A DNA stretch of 64,000 nt from Narthecium ossifragum (Eukaryota > Streptophyta > Magnoliopsida > Dioscoreales > Nartheciaceae). The stretch spans positions 1,072,650 to 1,136,649 of the forward strand of contig OY986975.1 in NCBI GenBank assembly GCA_963920575.1, given 5' to 3'. Below, one piece after another: positions 20,136 to 32,367 of the stretch. The notes beneath the pieces were generated by a model that saw only the letters and a program-made list of their open reading frames with translations, was not told the origin of the DNA and made no database searches. The translations under genes and the position numbers were made by a program. Every line of letters begins with the position of its first letter. Within the stretch, counting starts at the first letter, position 1.

Positions 20136-23100
20136 TAAGCACTAATAATTCCCTCCTAAACAAGTAGCACGGATTCCTTCATCGCTCTCTCCGCCCTCGG
20201 CCTTGCAAACGAGGAGAGAGAGATGATGGGGGGGAGGGTGGGCCCTCTCAGCAGGTACATCGAGTAGAGGAATAGATGGGGGATCGGTTATTACAAGGTA
20301 TTTCTTCAAAACAAACAATCGATGGCATTTCTTTACATATGACCAGGCATTACGTGAATAATATTACGGGGGAGCATGTCAAGCGTCCGGCGCGACGGGC
20401 CTGCCATCGCCTTCTCCACCGGCTCGCTAGCCACAGCCTCGCGCCGCCGGCTCGCCAGCCATCCCCCTCTCTCCTCTATCCTCTTACACGAGTGCCGTGT
20501 CATACGCCATTTAAAGCGGAGAGAGAAACGCGGTCGGAGAGTGCCAACCCGAACCGATGACGTGCCGAGGGGCACTTTGGTCTCAGCTTTGGGGATTCGG
20601 CCTTTGTAAACAAACACGAAAGTGTCACTCGATTGACAAATCGAAAGACAAGTGGATTTAAAAAGAAAATTTCTCGTGGTTCTACTCCAGATTAATTTTC
20701 TCAATAAAACCTTAATAGAGCCTACTTGGGAAACAAAGAAAAGGTAGGGGGTGAAGTGTTAAAAGATCGGCAGATGGTGATATTAATTTAAATACCCTCC
20801 CATCTCAGTGCTATTTACTGGTGAGCTATACGCACTAAAATTGATCCACTGAAGGGTAGTTCGGGTACTTTAAAAGGGTATTCCCCACCGCCGTTTACTG
20901 CGTCATGCTTACGTGTGAACGGCAACTACACCACCGCCGACTGAATTCGCGGCTAAAAAGCCCTTGAGGTTTCTGGTTATTACAAGGGTCGCCATGAATT
21001 GCACGGATAAATAAGCAAAAGAGTCCAATAAAGCCGGGGGCTGCAATAGCTAGCCATTGCACACCGATGTGCAATAGTAAATCTCCACCGTCCTTATCAA
21101 TCAATTTAACATCCACGGTGAGATATAAAAGGAGATAATGATTGATGGGTCCCATCTTATTTTAAGTTGAACGAATCGGATCTGAACCCGACGGGATATA
21201 ACCCGCTAACAAAAAGTTTCTCATCCAATGAAAAACACGCCCACCAAGGTGATCATCGGGGCTCTCTGGCTCTCTCTCATCGTCTCCGATGTCGACATAG
21301 AGTCTGATTTCTCATGGTGTCAAGATGGATTCTCTGACGCTGATATGGAGTCCAATTTCTCTCGGCATTTGGATGGATGATACTCCGATGCCGGGAATAG
21401 GACGCGGTCGTCCCGTACCATGACGGAGGCATCCCTCCCACCAATTGCTGACGCTCAATGCCTGACTTCACAATGGAGTCCTTGTTGCCTGCTCACTAGC
21501 TTCAGGGCTACTCCAACACCAAGAATTCCTCCTCTGTGATACTGTTATCTTGCTATCTTCTTCGGGCTTATTCGATGTGAGTTTATGTTATGTTTATATA
21601 TTGTTCCAAGTATGAGGGTTTCATCCTAATCCATGATCTTGTATAACTATAGTTAGATAAGAATTTGTACTATTTGAGAGATTCAATAAGATAATTTAAT
21701 GGTGTTATGTGGATTTGAGATAAAGAGGTTTTTTTCCAATACAAATGGGACATATAATAATATAGAGATATATGAAGCTTCTAAGTATGTTAGGTATGTC
21801 TAACATTAATGTTAGTGTTCTTTTGACAATTTCATCAAAGTAATAGAATTAATGGCACAAGCCTATATCGGAGAGATTACTTGAATGATGTCTTTTGGTA
21901 ACTTTTTATGGTTAATAGTTTCTAACTTTTTGAGGGTTTCATCCTTAGTTTCTAACTTTTTATGGTTAATAGTTGTCTAGACCAATCTTTTACTTGAATG
22001 TTTTGATTTTTTTAGAATGAAGGTTGTTACGCATATTTACTTCATTGCCTAATGGGAAAAAACACTCTATCAGCTGATGACGTCAATGAAATCCTAAGAT
22101 CATGTTTTGTATGAAGAAAATATCTTATCTCTCCCTCTACTATATGTAATTCATAATTTGTAGTGCAAAACCTACATTGAACGAAGACTAAAATTAAAGC
22201 TTCTAGAGTTGAAGCTCAGCGGTAGATTGGTGTTGAACTAAGTTAATAATGTCCTTTAAGAGTCTTGAAATAACACATATGTGTTCTCAAATATTTGTAA
22301 TACAATCAGTTTTTATATCCTGTGAAAGGTCATCAGTAATTTTTTTGTTATTCATGAGCTGAGCTAAAGATGACCTATAATACAATCAACTTTTATCTCA
22401 AATTTGAATACAATCAACTTTTTTCTCCAATGGGAATTGTCCAGTAAAACAAGTTTTGAATGTGAATTATAACACACTGTATTACAACATTCATGTACAC
22501 GGTGAAATCTGATTCACATTCACAATACAATTCAGTTCACACTCACAAGATATTCAAGTTATGCTTATAAAGGTTGAGCATCAAGACTAACATTAGCACT
22601 CCAATTCGCATTCACAAAACATTCAAAGTATGCTTATAAAAGTTAAACAGCAAGATTGACATTAGCAGTTGATACATTCACAATTTTTGGACAAAATACA
22701 ATCCAGTTCGACGATTATCAACATTGAATTGAGATCTTCACAAAAGTCTTGAGATCTTCACTAGTTCTATTACATTACAAATTTGAACATTAAGTACATA
22801 ATAAATAAAACAGGAATAGCTCTTCAGATCTTCACAGAAGTCATGCCACAACAATCTAGTCGAGCAATGACAGTCTTTATACTAAAAGCCAGCTCCATTA
22901 TTTCGAAGTTGAATTCAGCCTTTTCTTCAATATTGGCCATTGTTGCAAGTATTTTGCCTTCCATAGAATCAAGCCTCTTCACAATTAAGCCATCATCCGC
23001 TCATCTGAAAAATTCTTCATTAACTCTAGACAACAACATTATCACCATTCATATGCAAAAAAGCTAAGCTCATCTCTAAAAAAATAAATGAGAACATTTT

Positions 23101-24120
23101 GAACATAATACAAATAAGATTTCCTTACCATCAAACATATATTCTATTATCGTACTTAACGAGGTTGGAGGATTTAAAACCACTCCAGGTTTAGCTCCCA
23201 AACTTTTGATCTGAATCACATTAGATAGACACATGTTGGCACATCTCAGAGTGAAGCTGAAACACATAACTGCAAACTTATATACCAAAAGATCAAAATC
23301 CTACACCACCAATAAAGCGACTTAGTACAAAAACAATCAATTGGAAACTTAATAGAACATGCATGTGCCAAGAGAGTGAATTCAGTTGCATATAATACAT
23401 TGACAAACAAATTACAAATGCCACTTTTAATATTTAGTACATCAGCCCTGAATCACAAGTCTCAAGTAGGATATATATACTAGTGAATGCTAGTGAATGC
23501 TAGTGCCTACGACACGGATATTGAGGGTTTCTTTCAAAAAAATTCGACAGAATCACCTTTGTACCGAGGGCTAAATGAGACAATTTTACAACATTCCTCA
23601 AATACAAAAATTAAATCACTGTATAAATGGGCGAACATTATTCCCGGGGCAAACCTTGTCCCCACAAACCACACAAGTCACAACTTCCTCAAATACAACA
23701 TTATCTCCACAAATCACAACTTCAAAAAAAAAAAAATACAGAGATTCTGATTTCACAATAATCCAACTGTATGCATGTCCAAGTCTCCAAACTCTCTGAA
23801 ATGTTTGTTTATGAAACTATATGCATGTCTAACTCCAGAAGCAAGGGAAATGCATAATAATCTAACAAAACAAAATTAAAGAATTCTTATAATATTTGAC
23901 AAGTTGATGTATATTATTTCTAAATAATGTGAAACTTACGTTACCTTATTATGATTATTCCAATTCTACGACGTAGCATTACAACAAAACCTCATTTTCT
24001 GTGTCATGACTCCTAATGGTTGCCTTAAATATCTCTATCCCTGTTCCGTCTTTTTACAACCTACAAATAGAAAATACACATGGTTTCCATGAAAAGGCCT
24101 TCCCGGCAATTACTAGCTTT
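20136..24120. other. Gene-poor AT-rich stretch
   Basis: No supported gene is present. Short frames at 20276-20700 and 22783-23290 match nothing I recognise. Two diverged tandem copies of about 75 bp lie at about 22525-22670 (sharing atgcttataaa and aacattagca). Confidence 0.45.
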
Positions 24121-24129
24121 GGATAATTA

Positions 24130-24975
24130 TTGGCTTTCTATAGCTGAGCAGGAAGAGTCCTATGGAGTTTTCAGAGGAAATAGCTAAGGAAGCTTATGAG
24201 TACAATGGATTCAACCTGATAGTAGCTGCTCTTGTTTCAAAGAGCATGATGTACACTTCCAACAGGCCTAAGGGGGAGCCTATCTCTATCCGGGTGGTTT
24301 CTCCGGGGCTACATGTGCTTTCTAATGCAAAGTTAGATACACCATGGCACAAAGTAAGCAAGGAATTCAGATGCACTAACCCACTAATGATGTCTTCTTC
24401 CATCCAAAAAAACTCTACTGCTGGTTAGGCCAATCAAGCTAACTTCTCCAATATATCATACTTCAGAGAACAAGAAGTAACCACTATGAAACCAATATGA
24501 TAAAAACTCCAAGGGAGCAATTTGAGATGCACACTGATACTTCTCAGCTCACCTATGAGAGCACAGAGAGAGTCTCTGCATCCAACTTAAGTCCAGCCAT
24601 CTCTACTTCCTTGCATATCTGTTTACACTTGTTGGCCCATCTTCCCGAAGCTGTACTCCTTGTTCACAATGTCAGCTATGATGAATCACTGTAGTGTGCA
24701 TGGCAATAGTCACATCCTTCCAGATTGCTTGAACCAATTGAAGAGGCTCTCCACGATTTCGATCAGACCAAGCTTAATGCAAACCTTCATAATGGCAGTG
24801 CAGTCCTGTGGCTTCAAATCGAGCTTCTCCCTCTCTGAGAGTTCATCCAATAGCGCCGATGAAAACCTGTATCCGTCCGGTGTCTTTCCGGCCTCTAGCA
24901 TCAACTTCGCATGGATGCTTGCATCCAATGTCCTGTTTTGATCTTTAGCCAACAAAAGAGGTTAACGGGAACGAT
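24130..24975 (-). pseudogene. Pentatricopeptide-repeat (PPR)-like gene remnant
   Basis: On the minus strand, 24955-24710 is open and encodes helical repeat-like sequence (LDASIHAKLMLEAGKTPDGY, LDLKPQDCTAIMKVCIKLGL, VESLFNWFKQ), which resembles the C-terminal part of a plant PPR protein. PPR proteins bind organelle RNA. Downstream, about 24700-24480 continues with stops, and 24403-24194 has another short frame. No upstream PPR array is present, and a LINE fragment sits directly at its 5' end (24982-25222). The assignment to PPR is moderate. Confidence 0.45.
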
Positions 24976-24981
24976 GCAATT

Positions 24982-25222
24982 TTTTTTTTATTAATTCAGC
25001 CCCGAAGGCTAGTATTACATGACCCTAACACATGATCCAAAACATCACGTCCATCCTCATGAGACCACCACAATGGGGCTCAGAGGCGACGCCGCGACGG
25101 CACCATTTTGCAACAGAGTCTGCCAAACAATTGGCAGACCTCGGAATATAAAGGAACACCACTGAGTCAAAGCACAAAACCTCCAACCGAATAGATCTAG
25201 CCACTATATCCAACTCCTCCGG
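24982..25222 (-). mobile_element. 5'-truncated LINE (RNase H end) with target-site duplication
   Basis: The minus strand encodes VVFLYIPRSANCLADSVAKW, the end of the RNase H domain of plant L1-type LINEs. A T-run at 24982-24990 in plus orientation is its poly(A) tail. Near-identical flanks ggaacgatgcaat (left) and ggaacaatgcaat (right) are the target duplication. It was inserted into the PPR-like remnant. Confidence 0.8.
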
Positions 25223-26149
25223 AACAATGCAATTGCCCTGATCTTATGAAGCCAATTACAACCCTTACAACTTGTTTTCAAATTAGAAAACCTCGTCCTT
25301 TTATTCTTTTTAGATTTTTTTTTTTCATATATGTACCTTTCAAAAAAGATTCTCAATTGCATAAATATATTTGTAAAATCATAAACTACATATAACTATC
25401 TAACTGCCAATTGTTCCAAAAATTAAGCTTCTGAAAAGAGTACATAGGCCAAAATTGAGGCTAAGCTTTTCTCTCTCTAGATTTTTTTTAATTTTGCCAA
25501 AAAGTTGAAAAATGGTTATATGAGACTATGATAAAAAATAAGATAAAATATTTGATAGATTTTTATAATAAAAAAAAGATATGATAAAAATATTAGAAAG
25601 AGGTACTTGTATAATCTAAAAACCATATTGAGAACAGATCAAGCATGCCAACCAAACTCATGTTTAATGCTTATTTTTCTTTTCTTTTTTATCGGTAGGT
25701 CGCCGGCATTTCTGACCGGTGAGATTAATCTAATATAAGATTTTGAGACTGATAACATGAGCACTGAAGCTTTTTAGGTACAAATGCGGATTGTCAAACT
25801 GCTTTTTCCAAGTTCATGACCAAAGTTATCAACAAATTAATGGGTTCTTTTAGTTGGGAATTTCGAAAAAAATGCATTTAAAATTCACTTTATTTTCAAT
25901 CATAAAATTTAGAATTATTTTGGGTTTTTTATTACAAAATAGGTCAATTTGTAATTTGTATAGAAAAATCTTATTTATAAAATCAGGAATTCTGATTTGC
26001 AAGTAAGAATTCCAAACCAAATTACCTGTTTTGCAAGTAGAGCACAAAAGCATCTCATAAAAAAAAAAAAAAAAAACACAAAAGACCCGAAGTTGTAAAA
26101 TAAAAAATAACTGGGATTTAAAATGTAAAACTTTTCTATAGAGTCCGGT
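25223..26149. other. AT-rich non-coding stretch
   Basis: Nothing beyond A/T-rich simple sequence is seen. No frame over 70 codons has a recognisable domain. Confidence 0.5.
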
Positions 26150-26328
26150 CAGGGGCGGACCTATTCAGAGATTAGGGGGGGCCTGACCCCCCCTAAAATT
26201 TTTTTTTTTTACCTAACCTTCCGTGGGCCCCACGCCCCCCACCCCCTATCCCAATGTCCCTGGCCCCCCCTCATGCACTGCCTTGCTCCCTTGGCCCCCC
26301 CTTGCTTGAAAGGCTGGGTCCGCCCCTG
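26150..26328. mobile_element. hAT-type MITE (179 bp)
   Basis: It starts CAGGGGCGGACC and ends GGTCCGCCCCTG, a perfect 12-bp terminal inverted repeat typical of hAT elements. It is flanked by the exact 8-bp duplication agtccggt (26142-26149 and 26329-26336). The interior is rich in C and G runs with no ORF. Confidence 0.9.
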
Positions 26329-27048
26329 AGTCCGGTTGTTACTCCCTTTACTCGCCATATATACCTAACTGAATATTAGCAAAACCACTTATTATCCTAT
26401 CGATATTAAAAAAAAAATGAGATAAAGCCAAGGAATTTGTTTTTTCTTGATGAGGAGTGCAACAACGTGGATTGTTTTGGACAAATATGATTTTTAGTAG
26501 TAACTTTATGAGCAACCCTACGTATGGTACGCACTAACTAATGGGTTTTATTTTAGAAGAAAAGGCTCATGGGCTTTTGGGCTTATTTTAGAACATTCCC
26601 CCCCCCCCCCCTCCCCCTCTCTCTAATACGTCTACAATTATAAAAACATATCCTATACAATTGCATTTTAATTTCACAATATATTCATCACATGATGACA
26701 TCATAAGAAGATATATAATTATGAAGGTGGAATACTTGTCGTCCCCGTCTGTGCTCTGGACATCGTCGAACCCTTCGACTATTTAAATATGCAAAAAGAA
26801 AGAAAGAAATATCTGGCAAAACTCGAGTACAATTCAGGATCCAGGTTTGGCTTTCTTTCTTATTTGTTTAAAACTGAATAATGCCATCATCACACAAAAA
26901 CGGGAACTCAACATTTTTTTTTTTCCAGTCAACCCTCAACAGTGGTCAATATTGTCTCGCATGAATCTATTACTTCAACATTGTTGTTCAAAAATCGCGT
27001 CAAAGTACAATGGATTCGGAGGGCTTATATAATAATAGAGTATTGATT

Positions 27049-27310
27049 TATGCACATGCCGACGTCACAATCGGTAGTTAAAGTATTGATTCTTTCATCT
27101 ATCCCATCGATAATAGGCTACCAATGGGATAAATGAAGCTATCAATAGTCCACTACCGATACATTCTTTCATCTGTCATATTCAATCGGTAACCTACTAC
27201 TGATATCTTCATCTATCCAATCGGTAGTGGGCTACCGATAGAATACATGAAAGAATCGGTACTTTGACTACCGATCGTGACATGTGTGCCACGTCGACAT
27301 GTGTACAAAA
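27049..27310. mobile_element. Foldback/MITE with about 50-60-bp terminal inverted repeats
   Basis: The left arm 27049-27098 and the right arm 27247-27310 are inverted copies. Both contain atcggtagt-aaagta-gattctttcat and the end motif cacatg-cgacgt. The right arm has about 10 extra bases. Inside, aatcggtagt/ctaccgat motifs recur five or more times in both orientations. No target duplication could be assigned. Confidence 0.7.
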
Positions 27311-27586
27311 CTTTATTTATAATAGCAAAGTCATTGTAGGCTCTGCAGTGGTAAATCTCATTTGTTAGATAGTGATTCAACGGTTGAGATCAAAATCACC
27401 TTTGTCTGGTTAAAAAGTAAAGTAAAAGAAGTAAAGGTGATATCGATCTCCACCTTTGGATCAACATCCAATGGTTGAGATCTCTCGTATGCGGTAACTC
27501 AACTACTGCGAGCCCCCCGAATTCCAATTATAGTGTATTATCATGGCTGAATTCGTATAAAAAAGATATTGACTCAACTACTGCCG

Positions 27587-27808
27587 CCTCCGTTTGGTTG
27601 AGGGATAAGGGGGATAACCCTACTTTATCCCCCTTATCCTCATTTTTTACCCAAACACCAAAAGTAATGATTACGGGGTTATCCCCATTCCACCTATCAC
27701 CACCACACTACTTTTTCTTACCCCCATTCCTCAATCCTATGTTTTCTAACCCCATCTAACCCTATCCCCTCTTAACCCCACTTTTTCTAACCCCATACCA
27801 AAAGGGGG
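27587..27808. mobile_element. Small MITE with CCGTTTGGT-type ends
   Basis: The ends gcctccgtttggttgaggg and, inverted, gccccctttt-ggtatgggg are imperfect inverted repeats. The interior is rich in ttatcccc/taacccc, as in the larger elements at 53033-54174 and 61449-62620, to which it may be related. Confidence 0.5.
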
Positions 27809-28210
27809 CTAATACGATTGCCACTTGTTACAAATTTGATAGAAAAAAGAGCTCATATATTTATATCCTGATATGTTTTTTCATGTGAATATTGAATTTA
27901 AAATGTAATATATAAAAGCTAGTTTTAAAATTCACCGACCTATAATTGCTAATTTATCATGATTTTACTTTTCTGTCACCTATTTTATGCACCTCAATGA
28001 TCGCAATCAAACAATCGAAATTGTACATTGTAAAGTCCGCTCTCGAATCCTTGCTCTGGTATCGTGTTTGACTTCATCAATTGTCCTAAAAATTATATAA
28101 CATAGTCAATAATCGGGATATATTCATATTATAAATTTATAATCTAACAAAAAATAAAGAGATATTCTTCTATGCAGAACTCCCGCGTATTCCGTAAACT
28201 ACAAGATTAA

Positions 28211-28361
28211 GGGTTCGTTTGGATTGAGGATAAATATGCATAAACCCCATTTATGCATCAAAACACTTTATTCACAATCTTATATAACTATATTTAATGC
28301 TTGTATAACTTTTACTTTATCCAATATACAAACTTATCATATCCTCAATTCAAACGGGCCC
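28211..28361. mobile_element. Tourist-like MITE (PIF/Harbinger), 151 bp
   Basis: The terminal inverted repeats are gggttcgtttggattgagga and gggcccgtttgaattgagga. It is flanked by TAA on each side (28208-28210 and 28362-28364), the expected 3-bp duplication of this class. Confidence 0.85.
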
Positions 28362-28490
28362 TAAGTGAAATAAAACAACATGGGCGCTGAGTTTCTCGGA
28401 GAGAACAAATCTCACATTCGTTATGGAATTAACTAATCCTCTCCTACACGTGGGCTATGAACTCCTAATGCAATTAGTACTCATGTATTT

Positions 28491-28643
28491 AATGCATGTT
28501 TGGATTGAGAATATGATAAGTTTGTATAGTGGATAAAGTAAAAGTGATGCGAGCATTAAATATAGTCATATAAAATTATGAATAAAGTGTTTGGATGTAT
28601 AAATAGGATTTATGTATAAATGGTATTAAATATACACCAAACG
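28491..28643. mobile_element. Second copy of the same MITE family, inverted
   Basis: The internal sequence (aaagtaaaagt, cattaaatatagt, aataaagtgtttgga) is the reverse complement of parts of the element at 28211-28361. Ends are diverged (tgtttggattgagaat and accaaac). Confidence 0.65.
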
Positions 28644-28916
28644 TAGAATAAGATAAGAGGAGAGAAGTACTTCTCATGTCCTCTCTCTTTTACACACTGT
28701 TTGGCGACGTCGTTAGATGGCCTCGTTAGCTCTCCACCCGGATTTGATATCATGGGGCCCACCTCAAATCCCCTCTCAACCTTCGTTGGCCAACGACAGG
28801 GTATACCCTTCACCCGGATTTGAACTCATGTCGCCAAAGAGGGCCTTATGATGTGAACATACCATCGCCCATCCTATCCTATTATACTAATGACCATATA
28901 TCACTTTCTTATACAA

Positions 28917-29064
28917 GTCCGTTTGGATCGAGAATAAATATACATAAACTTCATTCACGCATTTAAATATTTTATTCATAATTTTATATAACTATGTTTA
29001 ATGCTAGTATATCTTCTATTTTATCTATTATGTAAATTTATTCTATCCTCAATCTCAATCGGGC
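28917..29064. mobile_element. Third copy of the same MITE family
   Basis: It is in the same orientation as 28211-28361. It starts gtccgtttggatcgagaata and ends tcctcaatctcaatcgggc. It contains the shared core tttatataactat-tttaatgct. Confidence 0.7.
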
Positions 29065-30632
29065 ATGAATATGTTCTAATCTCACGTGACGGTCATGATC
29101 ATTAATGAAAAAACTGAGATGCTCTTATTGGGTTCGGTTATGGGTGTCCACGTGTCATCATCTCCAACTAACATATTAATTAATTCGTCGAGGGTCACAA
29201 TAATGGGTCAAAACTACGGGTCCGCGTGCAGGACATTCAAACCTATGCTTATTTTCGCCGAATCCAACCATTGTTCTGTTACCCACGCCGCCCCACCCCA
29301 CGTGCTCGCCGGCCACCCCTCCATCTCGTTTCCCGTGTGAGAGACCCTTCGAAAATTCCAGCCACAACGCCAATTCCCTTCCGCCACGTGTCTTATCCGA
29401 AGTTACACGACACACGGCGTTATTCGAAAGGGTTTTGGATGGGGAAAAGGGACCGCCAGAATCCCTGGTGGAGAATAATGTGAGAATACACCTGGAGAAT
29501 AATATTTGTGCTAGATTGAAAGCCTTATTTGAAGCTAACACAAGATTTTCACAAAAATGCTTTACGGTGCTATGAAATTTGCATACCAATCTTATTCTCG
29601 TCTAATACATAACTGGTTTGTTTGGTTTGCTGTGTAATTTAAGTATACTAGTGGACCCTCTGGCACGTGTAACTCGTGTAACTAACACATGTCTCTGCCC
29701 CCCACTAACTTATCCCTTTCCCGTTAGATTTATTTAGATACACACATATATATAACATACACTGTCTGATAGGATGTATTGTGTCTTATAAGATTGATGT
29801 TGGTATATAGTATCAATGCAAAGTAATGAATCCATAAGAAAACGCAAAGAAGCAAGAAGCAATATCGAAAACTAAAGAAAATAAAACTAGAATAGAAATT
29901 ATGGAATTTTCTCCTCTTAGCATGTTCATGTATTAGTACTGTTTAAATAGATACATAGTGCTGCTAAGATAAGAAAATGAACAATTTACACAACATGTTT
30001 TATTATGTGAGGAATTCTAACAATGATGAGTTGTTTCTTATGGAAAAAGATTTTGCTCTTGTGATTGATTGATTGATCTTGTCTTTCGTACACAAATTCC
30101 TGGCTGTCTTTGTAGTTGCATGATCTTGATTAATCTCTTAGATTGATTGATGGATCTCGGTTATTAGAAATGACATGCAGACTTATGTGCTTCAAGAAAA
30201 GTTCTCTACATCCACGACGGAGACATCGTCTTCTTCCGCTATGGAGAAATAGGAGGTTACAGTCTCTCTACCTGAAAGTCGCTCTAATACGTCTCATTAC
30301 TAAAACCCTAACCCTAAGTTATATCAATATTAATACTCCTAACACAACCTAATTCGAGTTGGATTCAAAGACAAAATAGTTCGAGTCCACCTAAACATGT
30401 CTCGTAAACCATGTAGATTTCATGAACTCCACCATTGAACCCCTGGTGTGGGCGCTACCCCCTCGGTCTCCCTGCCAAGGGAGGCGCCAACTCCCCTACG
30501 CGCCCAGCGACCTGATAGGCAGACCCGTACGACTCTGCATAGTGTGTCATAATCAAGTTAGCAATAGAATCCAAGGCATTCTAATGCATAATATTTCTAA
30601 TGCATAATATGATATATAACTTATGCATTATA
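29065..30632. other. Non-coding stretch
   Basis: No supported gene is present. Several ACGTG elements cluster at 29290-29400. A short telomere-like stretch (aaaaccctaaccctaa) lies near 30301-30316. Frames at 30143-30352 and 30422-30607 have no recognised domain. Confidence 0.4.
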
Positions 30633-30641
30633 TACACTAAA

Positions 30642-31141
30642 GGAATTTTTGCATTCCGGTACCATATATTTTTCCAGGAATACACTTTGGTACCATCAGG
30701 TTTGGGATTTTCAATTTGATACCACCAAATTATAAATCAAGTGAAATTTAGTTCTGACCCTTGACTCTGTTACTATTATTTCACGAAAAACCGCTCACGT
30801 GCGCACACGTGTGCGCACGTGAGCAGTTTTACACCCGTTTTCAGGGTTTTGCACCCGTTTCCCACCTCTCTCCCGTCATCTACCTCTCTCTCGTCGCCTG
30901 CAAACGCCGCCTCCGTGCCCATCGACTGCTCCCTTCGGCGTCGGCTCCTTCGCCTTAGGCTAATGGTAGTCACGTGCATGTCACGTGATCAGTTCACCGT
31001 CAGCCTACATAACGCCGTTGAGGGTCTTGAATCACTTTGCCTTGGTATTATAACTTAGTGGTATCAAATTGCAAATCCCAAACCTGGTGGTACCAAAGTG
31101 CATTTCTGGAAAAGTACATGGTACCGGAATGCAAAAATCCC
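30642..31141. mobile_element. Non-autonomous Mutator-like element (500 bp) with 9-bp TSD
   Basis: The ends ggaatttttgcattccggta and, inverted, gggatttttgcattccggta extend as terminal inverted repeats of about 100 bp. They include tttgggattt and ttggtacca blocks. The exact 9-bp duplication tacactaaa flanks it (30633-30641 and 31142-31150), as expected for Mutator-like elements. The centre (about 30785-31010) is GC-rich and could be captured host sequence. A 32-bp perfect palindrome lies at 30793-30824. Confidence 0.88.
30793..30824. repeat. 32-bp perfect palindrome with three G-boxes
   Basis: The sequence is fully self-complementary and contains CACGTG three times, at its centre and near each end. 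It lies inside the 500-bp MULE, just inside the left terminal repeat. Confidence 0.9.
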
Positions 31142-31150
31142 TACACTAAA

Positions 31151-31950
31151 CAACGGATAGTTTATGAGTACCATCTCGTACTATACAATACAATATTTGA
31201 TGGAGCATATGATAATATTGTATAAGAAAAATTGAGGGCAAAGATTCTAATTTAGAAAAAAAAATAACACAATAAACTTTGTATCAAATTATGCCCCACT
31301 CACAGATGATATAAAGTTATATTGCATCGAAAATATTAATATCCTCGATGTATCAACCTTATAAGGAGCAATAACGGTTACAATCGTTTACATCCTATTA
31401 ATTTATTTACATGTATATTTTCCTAAGTTAACTTTGTATATTTTTATCATATTACCTAGGTTAGTTTTAAATATACATCCTTATAATCATAAACCAGAAG
31501 ATTAGTTTTAAATATACATACTTATCTACCTTATAAGATCCAAGGGTAGTTACTTTTATGACTCATCATTATCTGAGTCATAAACTTATACACACATGAC
31601 ATACGCGTGGTATAAAATTATAATTAAATAAACAAAAAAAGGATAATGGCTGATGTGGCGTAAGTTATAATAGAGATAGTGGGGGCGGGCAGTTAGCCGT
31701 GCCATGTGACACGGGTCCACCACTTAGTAATATTATATTATCCAACCGGCACACCAATCAAATGACGTGTTACAATAATAATAGATAAGAACTATGAAAT
31801 AAAATTATATAAGAAGAGTATGATATAAAATCTAAAACTGTTTTTTTTAAGCCGGTCACTATTTGGGTCATTGTCTTAGGTGCCCATAGCACCCCAAGGG
31901 AGGAAAAATTAGAGAACTAAAAAGAAATAAAAAATCTCATACTTATTTAT
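31151..31950. other. AT-rich stretch upstream of the S-acyltransferase gene
   Basis: No gene is seen. A and T runs dominate. The last 100 bases lead into the CT-rich leader of the downstream gene. Confidence 0.45.
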
Positions 31951-32367
31951 CTCTCTCTCTTCTCTCTCTGGTCTATTTCTTTCTCTCTCTCTTGTCGGTC
32001 AAGCAAAAGCGAGCAGCTCAGCGACCGATTCCGGCACCCACCCGTCGGCGGCGGCGCATACCGCTTCAACCCCAACGGCGATAGCGCCGGAGATCTCACC
32101 AACGGAGCTTGCACAGCTGGTTGCGTCGGGCCTGGTCGAGAACTGTATGGAAAGGCTGTTCTCTGGCTCTATTCCCCCTTGTTTGCTCCGTCGGGGAGAG
32201 ATCTAGGTGCCCGGCGCGGGGAGAGGGGTGGTGGAGACGGGGGGAGGGAGGGGAGACCCCGGAGAGGGCCTCCTGTTGACCAGCTTCTCCTCTGGTGTCG
32301 GCTCGGGAGATCCAGGGTTTCGGGGAGAGAGGTGTAGGAGGGGGACGAGGGGGTCGGGGGAGGAGCT
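31951..32367 (+). promoter_or_regulatory. CT-rich leader / 5' UTR region of the S-acyltransferase gene
   Basis: Runs of tctctctct (31953-32000) are followed by GC-rich sequence up to the start codon. Such Y-patch sequence is common near plant transcription starts. Some of 32020-32200 is open in one frame, so an upstream ORF or non-coding exon is possible. Confidence 0.4.

Noticed and set aside
30301..30316. Interstitial telomere sequence
   Set aside because: Only about two CCCTAA-type units are present, common by chance and near plant promoters.
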